From contig JAFCCH010000010.1 of assembly GCA_017610265.1 (NCBI GenBank), forward strand, positions 1-45,016: 45,016 nucleotides of DNA, given 5' to 3'. This stretch comes from Nitrososphaerota archaeon. GTDB taxonomy: Archaea; Iainarchaeota; Iainarchaeia; Iainarchaeales; GCA-2688035. The stretch's first letter is position 1; each line of letters opens with the position of its first letter. Of the stretch, positions 32,309-39,394 are shown piece after piece. The notes beneath the pieces were generated by a model that did not search any database, was not told the origin of the DNA, and saw only the letters and a list, made by a program, of their open reading frames with translations. Both the position numbers and the translations under genes were made by a program.

Positions 32309-33498
32309 AGAAGCCAAATGTTCTGTTTCTAGTAACCTCGTTTATCCGCTTTAAGGAGGATGACAGCGCCTGGTTTGACCATCTAAGGCTCTGCGCACAA
32401 AAAGGTGTAAGTTATGATGTTGTTGCCCCTCATGATAGAGAGAACAGCAAGGGCTTTGAAATTCTTGACAAAATCAGGATTCACAGGTTCCGATACTTTT
32501 TTCCAAAATCCCTTCACAGAATTGCCTATTACGGTGGAGCAGCTCACAATCTTTCAAAAAGCCTTCTTGCGAAAATTCAATTGCCTTTTTTTATGGTTTC
32601 GTTTTTCCTAAAAGCTTTGCGGAATGCGCGAAACAAGAATGTTTATCACGCAATTTTTCTTCCAAGTGCAGTTGTTGCAGTAATTTTGAAAAAGCTTACT
32701 GGAAAGCCGTTTGTGTTTTGGGTGCAAAGGCTTGTGTTTGGAAAAGGCTTAATGAGAAAGCTAAACCACTGGATTTTGGTAAATTGTGACTTTGTAATGT
32801 TTAATTCTTCTTACCTGCAAAAAAAGGCCTTGAAGGAAATCACTCCCAAAAGGCACATGATTCTCCACATGGGAGTTAACTTGAAGAATTTCAAGCCAAT
32901 GGCAAAAGCCCCTTTGAGAAAAAGGCTTGGCATTCCGCAGAACAAAAAGATTGTTTTTGCTGTTGGAAGATTTGTTGAAAAGAAAGGATTTCCCTATTTG
33001 ATTGAGGCAATGAACAGGATTAAGACAAAGAACGTGCTTTGCCTGATTGGCGGTTTTGGCCCTCTTGAAGAAAAACTCAAGCAGCTTGTCAAAGACAAGG
33101 GTCTTGAAGATAAAGTTAAGTTTGTGGGGCTGATTCCAAACAAGGAGGTTTCTCTTTGGCTTAATGCAACAGACGTTTTTGTTGTTCCCTCAATAGTTGA
33201 CAGCAGGGGCGAAACAGAAACTCTTGGGATTGTGGCAGTTGAAGGCATTGCATGCGGCAAACCAGTCATTGCTTCAAGGGTCGGTGGTCTTGTTGACGTT
33301 GTAAAAGATGGCTTGAACGGTTTCCTTGTAAAGGAAAAGTCTCCTTTGGGGATTGCTGAAAAGATTGACCTGATGTTTAGTGAGCAAGGCCTTGTTGAAC
33401 AACTTGGAAAAAATGCGAGAAAGTTTGCCAAAGAAAACTTTTCAGAAAAGCAGGCCGTTGAAAATATTCTTTCTGTTTATAATCAAGTTCTTGAATAA
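32305..33498 (+). CDS. GT4-type glycosyltransferase (GT-B fold)
   Basis: A 397-residue GT-B enzyme with the GT4 donor site: FAVGRFVEKKGFPYLIEAM (about 213-231), KVKFVGLIPNKEVSLWLNAT, FVVPS, and ETETLGIVAVEGIACGKPVI (about 309-328), which holds the E-x7-E type catalytic and donor-binding residues, followed by ASRVGGLVDVV and NGFLV. It transfers a sugar from an NDP-sugar with retention, here likely to a growing lipid-linked glycan on the inner membrane face. It is the last gene of the operon that starts at 28160 and overlaps the radical SAM gene by ATGA. Confidence 0.92.
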   Translation: MKKPNVLFLVTSFIRFKEDDSAWFDHLRLCAQKGVSYDVVAPHDRENSKGFEILDKIRIHRFRYFFPKSLHRIAYYGGAAHNLSKSLLAKIQLPFFMVSFFLKALRNARNKNVYHAIFLPSAVVAVILKKLTGKPFVFWVQRLVFGKGLMRKLNHWILVNCDFVMFNSSYLQKKALKEITPKRHMILHMGVNLKNFKPMAKAPLRKRLGIPQNKKIVFAVGRFVEKKGFPYLIEAMNRIKTKNVLCLIGGFGPLEEKLKQLVKDKGLEDKVKFVGLIPNKEVSLWLNATDVFVVPSIVDSRGETETLGIVAVEGIACGKPVIASRVGGLVDVVKDGLNGFLVKEKSPLGIAEKIDLMFSEQGLVEQLGKNARKFAKENFSEKQAVENILSVYNQVLE

Positions 33499-33533
33499 AT
33501 CAAACAAGTTTTTGTCTAACCAAACAAACCTGA

Positions 33534-34901
33534 TTAGGTTTTGAGAATCCACTGGTAGGCAACCTTTGCGCCTGCAAAAAGCTTTTTTGGATTTCCCAAA
33601 TTCTTTAAAATTGTTTTTGGCCTAAGCAAAAGCTGAATTCTTGCCTTTTTGTAAGTTTTTTCAATGTCTTCTTTAGAAGCCATACCAGGCATGATAAATT
33701 TGACCTTGCTTCCAAGGCTGAATAGGTCTTCCTGGCTTGTGGTCAAAAATTTGCCTTCTCCCTTGTTTATTTGGTCGTAAAGCCTTGTGCCAGGGTAAGG
33801 TGTTGTCATCGAAATGCTGCAATAATCTAAGTCAAGCTCTTTTGCAAACTGAACAGTGTCTTTCATTGTTTCAAGGGTGTCATTTGGCAGGCCAAACATA
33901 AAAAAGCCAACTGTTGTAATCTTGTATTTCTTCAAAAGCTTTACCGCATTCCTGACTTCTTCCAGAGTTTGCTGTTTTCCAATCTGGTCAAGAATCTTTT
34001 GGTTGCCTGACTCAATGCCAAGGCCTGTGTATTTTAGGCCAGCTTTTTTCATCCAGCTTACAACCTCTTCATTGAGGCTGTTTGCCCTTATTCCGTTTGG
34101 CAGGCTCCATGGAAGGTTAAGCTTTCTTTTCACCATTTCCTTGCAGATTGCAATTGCTCTTTTCTTGTCTGCAGCAAATGCATCATCTGCAATTTGGAAT
34201 TCCTTTATTTCAAAATTCTTTTTCAAGTAAACAAGCTCGTCAACAACATTTTTTGGAGATCTTGCCCTAAACTTTATTCCGAACAGGCCTTTGAAGCAAT
34301 AACAGCAGTTGAAGGGACAGCCTCTGCTTGTAACAATAGGCAGGCTTTTTCCGCTTGTCCTGACTGCAGAGCCATATTTTTTAATTGGAAAGCCGTTCCA
34401 GTCCGGAAAAGGGATTGAGTCCAAGTCTGTGTTTAAAGCCCGGCTTTCATTTAGGATTCTTTTATCACTCCACCTGAATCCAAGTCCCTTAATCTTTTTC
34501 AGCTCAGCCAATTTTTTTCCATTTTCAATAGCGTTTAACAATTCCACAAATGTTTGTTCTCCCTCTCCCATTATCACATAATCTGCAAAGTCAAGGCAGT
34601 CCTTTGGGTCAATTGTGGGGTGGGCTCCTCCAATAACAACTGGAATGCCCAATTTTTTCCTGATTGCTCCAGACAATTCCTTTACTGTCTTATAAGTAGG
34701 GGTAGTCATGCTGATTGCGGCAATGTCACTGCCCTTAACTCTTTCAAGAACCTCGTCAAGCTTTAAATTAAGCACATTGTTGTCAAGAATCTTTACCTTG
34801 TGGCCTGCTTTTTGGGCAACTGCTTTAAGGTATGCAAGGCCTATTGGAGCCTCGTGCGTGAAGTAAATTTCAAATGATGGATGGATTAATTCAATTTTCA
34901 T
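33534..34901 (-). CDS. B12-binding-domain radical SAM protein (3)
   Basis: A 455-residue protein with the B12-binding-type N-terminal domain (APIGLAYLKAVAQKAGHKVK, VIGGAHPTIDPKD, IMGEGEQTFVEL) and the radical SAM cluster at Cys195, Cys199 and Cys202 (RGCPFNCCYC). LGIESGNQKILD and FMFGLPNDTLE follow. The tail has KARIQLLLRPKTILK, a weaker version of the RP motif in the other copies. The ATG at 34901 lies one base after the stop of the upstream gene and is preceded by GTGAT; a GTG at 34910 would overlap. It is the last gene of the minus-strand operon starting at 38270. Substrate unknown. Confidence 0.9.
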   Translation of the reverse strand: MKIELIHPSFEIYFTHEAPIGLAYLKAVAQKAGHKVKILDNNVLNLKLDEVLERVKGSDIAAISMTTPTYKTVKELSGAIRKKLGIPVVIGGAHPTIDPKDCLDFADYVIMGEGEQTFVELLNAIENGKKLAELKKIKGLGFRWSDKRILNESRALNTDLDSIPFPDWNGFPIKKYGSAVRTSGKSLPIVTSRGCPFNCCYCFKGLFGIKFRARSPKNVVDELVYLKKNFEIKEFQIADDAFAADKKRAIAICKEMVKRKLNLPWSLPNGIRANSLNEEVVSWMKKAGLKYTGLGIESGNQKILDQIGKQQTLEEVRNAVKLLKKYKITTVGFFMFGLPNDTLETMKDTVQFAKELDLDYCSISMTTPYPGTRLYDQINKGEGKFLTTSQEDLFSLGSKVKFIMPGMASKEDIEKTYKKARIQLLLRPKTILKNLGNPKKLFAGAKVAYQWILKT

Positions 34902-34902
34902 C

Positions 34903-35982
34903 TTAATCACTTCCTGGCAAAAGGTCTTTTATGATATAAAGCGCAATTTTTGGCCACAGTCTTTTTGTAAACATCATATTGTTCTGCTGAAAACAGGAGT
35001 GGGTGCACCAGCATTTCTTTTGCCTTATTGAATCCCGCTGCCTTTCAGCCTTTTCACCTTTCAGAATCTCTTCTGAACTGTTTTCCCTGATATTTCCAAT
35101 TTTTGGGGTCAACTCACAGAAATGCAGGTTGCCTGTCTCTGTCAAAACCATGTTAACTGTTCCCACATAACATGGGAAAAGCTGTTTTTTCTTTTCAAGT
35201 ATTTCAAGATATTTGTCAAACACAAATTTTTTGGCTGAAATAGCAATCCTTGAAGTGATGCTGTTTTCCCTATAAAAAGAACTGCCTTTGTAGGATGCAA
35301 AGATTGCAGGCCTAACTTTTTTCAGCTGTGCAATAGTCGGCGCAGTAATTCCCTTATCTTTTGGGCTGCCTCTCATGATTTCAAAGGTCTGGAAGTCAAT
35401 TGCAGGCATGTTTTTCTTGACGAAATCAATAAGCATTGGAATGTTTTCCACGTTCTTGTTTGAAATTGTTGTAACTGCTTTTAGTCCAAAGTCTTGTTCC
35501 TTCTTGAGTTGTGCAAGAAGCTTGTATGTTTCAAGCGCCTTTTCAAACGAGCCTTTAACGCCTCTGATTTCGTCGTGAATTTGCTTTGTGCCATCAAGCG
35601 AAATATTGATTCCAAGATTTATTTTAGGATGCTTTTCAAGAATGTTTTCAATCTCTTTGGCAATTTGCTTTGGCCTCAAGCCGTTTGTTGGAATGCCAAA
35701 GTTTTTTGTGCCGCATTCTTTTTCAAAGATTGTGATAATGTCCTCAAGGTCTTTTCTAAGCAGGGGTTCTCCGCCTGAAAAGCCAACTTCAGGCAGGTCT
35801 TCAAATTCTTTTGCAAATTTTTCAATTTCTTCAAGCTTTAATTCGTTTTTGTTTTGGTTCAATGCCTGCCAGTTAAAGCAGTGAATGCAGCGGCTGTCAC
35901 ATCTTCCTGTAACAAAGAAGATTAGGTTGACAGGCTTTTTCAGTCTGCCTTTTGTAAATGATCTGATAACTTTTTCAAGCAT
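34903..35982 (-). CDS. Radical SAM protein with SPASM-like C-terminal cluster region
   Basis: A 359-residue protein without a B12 domain. The radical SAM cysteines are Cys28, Cys32 and Cys35 in TGRCDSRCIHCFNW; FSGGEPLLRKDLEDI (about 68-82) is the SAM-binding GGEP region and INISLDGTKQIHDEIRG (about 125-141) is typical of the MoaA/PqqE/anSME group. The C-terminal part has Cys residues at FPCYVGTVNM, HFCELTPKIGNI and KKCWCTHSCF, the pattern of a SPASM/twitch domain holding extra Fe-S clusters. Relatives modify peptides, or oxidise alcohols of sugars. Its place between a GT2 gene (eight-base overlap) and the B12-type gene at 33534 (one-base gap) suggests a sugar or carrier substrate rather than a peptide; no small precursor peptide gene is near. 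Confidence 0.87.
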   Translation of the reverse strand: MLEKVIRSFTKGRLKKPVNLIFFVTGRCDSRCIHCFNWQALNQNKNELKLEEIEKFAKEFEDLPEVGFSGGEPLLRKDLEDIITIFEKECGTKNFGIPTNGLRPKQIAKEIENILEKHPKINLGINISLDGTKQIHDEIRGVKGSFEKALETYKLLAQLKKEQDFGLKAVTTISNKNVENIPMLIDFVKKNMPAIDFQTFEIMRGSPKDKGITAPTIAQLKKVRPAIFASYKGSSFYRENSITSRIAISAKKFVFDKYLEILEKKKQLFPCYVGTVNMVLTETGNLHFCELTPKIGNIRENSSEEILKGEKAERQRDSIRQKKCWCTHSCFQQNNMMFTKRLWPKIALYIIKDLLPGSD

Positions 35983-36835
35983 TTTTTAAACCCCTGAATG
36001 CTCCGTAAAACCATGCGAGCTTTGCAAGCAAAACAATTGGAAGCAGGTAAATGTACTTCCAATTATAAATTTTTGAGTAAACATTGGCTGTTACTGCAAT
36101 TGATGCAAAGGGCGCAACTGCAAGCAAGAGCCACCTGTTCTGCAGCCAAAAAGGCAGTTTCAAAAAGACCTTGTGTTTAATCCTTACTGCCATTGAATTA
36201 CTGGCCCAGTACATTGAGTGTCTTAAGACAGCAAAAAGATTTTTTCTTAAAGGATAATGTCTTACCACTGCATTTGGCTCAAAGTAAAACTTTTCTCCGG
36301 CTTTTTTCAATTTTATTGCCATGTCAAGGTCCTCTCCTGTTTCAAGATTTTCATCAAAGCCGGAAACTGACAAAACCTTGCTTTTAGGAATCTTCAATTG
36401 AATGGTTCCAAACAAGGGTATCTCGCCTCTTTTTACTTTTCTGCTTGAGGCGTAAAAGTGCACAAAATTGTCGCAGGTTGTCCAAAAGCTTGGCGCATCA
36501 AACTCAACAGCGCCTGTTACAATATCTTCTTTGTTTTGCAGAATGGCCTGCAACCATCCTTTTTCCGGAACACAATCTGAATCAACAAAGACAATTGTTT
36601 CAGCCCTTGCCCTGGCAATTCCTATATTCCTTGCCTTTGAAGGAAACGTCCTTTCCTTTGTCCTGATGAAAGTTATCTTTGGATTTGGTTTTATAAAATT
36701 TGGATCATCCTTGCCAACTACAATAATTTCTATATTTCTCCGAAACGACTGGTTCAAAATCGCTTCAATGGTTTGGTCTACAACTGGCGAATTGTAGTTT
36801 GGCATTACAATTGAAACATCAGGCTTTGAATTCAT
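35975..36835 (-). CDS. GT2 glycosyltransferase with C-terminal membrane helices
   Basis: A 286-residue GT-A enzyme: VSIVMPNYNSPVVDQTIEAI (about 7-26), NIEIIVVGKDD, SKARNIGIARA (about 66-76), FVDSDCVPEKGW (about 82-93) with the metal-binding DSD, and SGFDENLETGEDLDMAIKL (about 157-175) with the catalytic ED-x-D. Two or three hydrophobic segments follow, to the C-terminus (about 225-280), so it is membrane attached. It transfers a sugar to a lipid-linked or other membrane acceptor. Operon neighbours are radical SAM genes on both sides. Confidence 0.9.
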   Translation of the reverse strand: MNSKPDVSIVMPNYNSPVVDQTIEAILNQSFRRNIEIIVVGKDDPNFIKPNPKITFIRTKERTFPSKARNIGIARARAETIVFVDSDCVPEKGWLQAILQNKEDIVTGAVEFDAPSFWTTCDNFVHFYASSRKVKRGEIPLFGTIQLKIPKSKVLSVSGFDENLETGEDLDMAIKLKKAGEKFYFEPNAVVRHYPLRKNLFAVLRHSMYWASNSMAVRIKHKVFLKLPFWLQNRWLLLAVAPFASIAVTANVYSKIYNWKYIYLLPIVLLAKLAWFYGAFRGLKNA

Positions 36836-36857
36836 TTGGTTTCCTCTTTTGAAGAAA

Positions 36858-38270
36858 TTATTTAAGGTAATTAAGCAGGCTCCAGGCGCTCCTAAAGCTT
36901 GTCTTCATAAGATTCCAGTTGGTCAGTCTTTGCTTCATTGCTTTTAGGACATAGTGTGGCCTAAGATAGTATTCTCTGTAGGCTTGTCTCAACCAATACT
37001 GCATTTCCTTCATGCTAAGATTTGGATATTCAAAAATCGGAGTAATTCTTCCCTCACAGTCAAGGTAGTCTGACCATTCCTTGAAATGCAAATAGCCCCT
37101 GCTTTTGAGATAATCGTAAAATTCTGTTCCAGGGTAAGGCTGTGCAATGCTAAATTGAACAAAGTCCAGGTCAAGCTCCTTTGCAAAGTCAATTGTTTTC
37201 CTCATTGTCTTAGTTGTTTCTCCAGGCATTCCAAAAACAAATGTTCCGTGAACCTGAATGCCTGCGTTTGTGAAAAACTTTGTTGCTTTTCTTGCCTGGT
37301 CTGTTGTAGCCCTGTCGCCCTTCTTCATTGACTTAAGCAGAGAGTCGCAGCCTGACTCAAACCCAACCTTTACAAGGAAACAGCCTGCTTTCTTCATAGC
37401 TTCTGCTATTTCCTTGTCAACAGAGTCAACCCTGCTGTAGGCAATCCATGGAATGTTTATTTTTTCTTCAACAATCCTGTCACACAGTTCCAAAATATGC
37501 TTTTTGTTAACATTCAAAGTGTCGTCGTTGAACAAAACGCTTTTGAATTTGAAGTTTTTCTTCAAATACTTTAATTCGTCTATTACATTTTCAACAGACC
37601 TCATTCTATATCCTCGGCCTGACATCAGCTGTGGTCCTGCACAATAAATGCATTGGTGTGGGCAGCCTCTTCCTGCCAAAATAAATGTAAACGGGTTTTT
37701 GTAAAGCGCAGAGTAATACTGGTTGTTTGGCAGGAACTCTCGGGCAGGGAAAGGCACCTTATCAAGATCTTTTATTAGAGCCCTATCGTTTGTATGAATA
37801 ATTTCCTTGCCTTTCTTGAAGATTATTCCTTCAACATTTTTCAGTTCTTTTATTTTAGCCAAATCTTTTGCAGTGTAGTCATATTCTCCCTTTACAACAA
37901 TGTCAAATCCAAAGCCAAGTGTTTCCTCTGGAACAGCTGTTGCATGAACTCCTACTGCAACTGTTTTTGCTCCAATCTCTTTTGAAATTCTTTTTGCAAT
38001 TCTGCCGTCGCTTTCAACAGATGCTGTAGAAGTTAACATTACAACAAATTCCGGCTTGAAGTCTGCAAGCCTTTTCATTGTTTCTTCCTCGCTTATTTCA
38101 AGGGCAGGGGCATCAATTAAGTCAACTTTGTGGCCTGCTTCCTTACATATTGCGGTTGCATAACCAAGCATTATTGGAGGATGCAGTGCCTTTTGCGGCG
38201 AAACAGCCTGAAATCTAACTTCTCTGTTGTATGTACCCTTAAAAGGCGGATTCAAAAATACAATATTCAT
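36858..38270 (-). CDS. B12-binding-domain radical SAM protein (4)
   Basis: A 470-residue protein with a cobalamin-binding-type N-terminal domain (PPIMLGYATAICKEAGHKVD, AVGVHATAVPEET, VVKGEYDYTA) and a radical SAM core with Cys203, Cys207 and Cys210 in GRGCPHQCIYC. KVGFESGCDSLLKSM and FVFGMPGETTKT are conserved segments; the tail has YREYYLRPHYVLK, close to the tail of copies 1 and 2. The ATG at 38270 is preferred to an in-frame TTG nine bases upstream. It is the first gene of the operon that continues with GT2, SPASM-type radical SAM and B12-type copy 3. Reaction unknown. Confidence 0.9.
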   Translation of the reverse strand: MNIVFLNPPFKGTYNREVRFQAVSPQKALHPPIMLGYATAICKEAGHKVDLIDAPALEISEEETMKRLADFKPEFVVMLTSTASVESDGRIAKRISKEIGAKTVAVGVHATAVPEETLGFGFDIVVKGEYDYTAKDLAKIKELKNVEGIIFKKGKEIIHTNDRALIKDLDKVPFPAREFLPNNQYYSALYKNPFTFILAGRGCPHQCIYCAGPQLMSGRGYRMRSVENVIDELKYLKKNFKFKSVLFNDDTLNVNKKHILELCDRIVEEKINIPWIAYSRVDSVDKEIAEAMKKAGCFLVKVGFESGCDSLLKSMKKGDRATTDQARKATKFFTNAGIQVHGTFVFGMPGETTKTMRKTIDFAKELDLDFVQFSIAQPYPGTEFYDYLKSRGYLHFKEWSDYLDCEGRITPIFEYPNLSMKEMQYWLRQAYREYYLRPHYVLKAMKQRLTNWNLMKTSFRSAWSLLNYLK

Positions 38271-38330
38271 GTTTATCAACCAATTTCCCTAATTACTAAG
38301 AAAGTAAATCCATTTTTTAATTTAACCGAT

Positions 38331-38340
38331 TTGGTACAAT
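38331..38340 (-). promoter_or_regulatory. ATTGTACCAA motif before the operon starting at 38270
   Basis: On the minus strand attgtaccaa lies about 60 bases before the radical SAM gene, followed by a T/A-rich TATA-like stretch (38310-38325). The same ten bases occur at 21789-21798 and nine of them at 28084-28092. Candidate shared site. Confidence 0.3.
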
Positions 38341-38351
38341 CTTAAAAGCCG

Positions 38352-39314
38352 TTACTTTCTTGCAAACTCCTTTTTCCTAAGAAGATAAAGTGCCTCTTCC
38401 TGAATCTTTCTCTGCCTGTCAAGCATATCTGCAATTAAGGCGAGAATGATTAGCAAAAAGCCAAGAATCATAAAAATTATTGAGGTGTAAGCAGCCCACA
38501 TGTAAGGGTCAACCTTGTGAATTAGCATCAGCCTAATCCAAAGTCCAAATGCTGTCACAAAACCTGTTCCAAAAACAACTGTTCCGATTGTTCCAAAGAA
38601 TTGCAATGGCTTGTAATCGCGCAATGTTCTGACAATAATGAGCAATGCCTTAATGCCGTAACTATACCAGTGCTTTACAACACGGCTTTTTCCACTTCTT
38701 TCTCCTTTAACTTTGCATGCAATTTCCTCTATTCTCATTCCCTTGTGCACAAGGTCAATCAGAACTTCTTGTGTGTAAGTGAATTTTGCAAAAAGACTTA
38801 ACCTAAGGGCGGCTTCACTGCTGTAGGCTCTGAAACCACATTGCGTATCTGTAAAATTGCTTTTTGTAAAGAAATTAATTATTTTCCTAAAAACATCGTT
38901 TCCAAACTTTTTGATTGGAGGCATTTCAGGAACAAGCTTTGGATCTTTAAAGCGAGAGCAAGTGACCATGTTTGCTCTGCCGGCAAGAATTGGTTCAATA
39001 ATTTTTGGGATATCGTTTGTGTTGAACTGGCCGTCTGCGTCAATGTTAACAATTATGTCGGCGCCCATTCTAAGAGCTTCTTCAATGCCTGTCTTGAAGG
39101 CAACTCCAAGTCCCTTGTTTCCCTTGTGGGAAACAATTTTGTCGGCCTGTCTTGCTTTTTGAACAGTCCTGTCAGTGCTGCCGTCGTTGACAACAAGAAC
39201 TTTTACTTTGGCAATGCCTGTGATCTTTCTTGGAATTTCCTTTATCACGGAAGCAATTGTTTTTTCCTCGTTTAATGCAGGAATTAAGACAACCATGTTC
39301 AATTGTTGTTTCAT
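38352..39314 (-). CDS. GT2 polyprenyl-phosphate glycosyltransferase with two membrane helices (DPM1/GtrB type)
   Basis: About 320 residues: VVLIPALNEEKTIASVI near the N-terminus, VLVVNDGSTDRTV, NKGLGVAFKTGIEEAL, and INIDADGQFN-like NIDADGQFN with the metal-binding DxD; TDTQCGFRAYSSEAAL follows as in GtrB and dolichyl-phosphate hexose synthases. Two hydrophobic segments near the C-terminus (about 230-295) anchor it. It loads a hexose onto polyprenyl phosphate on the cytoplasmic face. ATG codons at 39329 and 39314 are both in frame; a TATA-like TTTAAAA at 39337-39343 lies about 26 bases before 39314, which favours a leaderless start there. It is divergent from the GT-C gene at 39354, its likely partner. 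Confidence 0.9.
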   Translation of the reverse strand: MKQQLNMVVLIPALNEEKTIASVIKEIPRKITGIAKVKVLVVNDGSTDRTVQKARQADKIVSHKGNKGLGVAFKTGIEEALRMGADIIVNIDADGQFNTNDIPKIIEPILAGRANMVTCSRFKDPKLVPEMPPIKKFGNDVFRKIINFFTKSNFTDTQCGFRAYSSEAALRLSLFAKFTYTQEVLIDLVHKGMRIEEIACKVKGERSGKSRVVKHWYSYGIKALLIIVRTLRDYKPLQFFGTIGTVVFGTGFVTAFGLWIRLMLIHKVDPYMWAAYTSIIFMILGFLLIILALIADMLDRQRKIQEEALYLLRKKEFARK

Positions 39315-39336
39315 ACTAAATTTCCTCATTTAAGTG

Positions 39337-39394
39337 TTTTAAACCGTTATTTTTTGATTAACGTACTAGAAAAAACGCTATTTTCTTTAAATAT
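39337..39394. promoter_or_regulatory. Divergent promoter pair of the GT2 and GT-C genes
   Basis: GGTTTAAAAC on the minus strand (centre near 39340) and TTTAAATAT on the plus strand (39386-39394) are TATA-like. The second lies about 28 bases before an ATG at 39418, which is however one base out of frame with the GT-C gene that follows. Confidence 0.5.
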
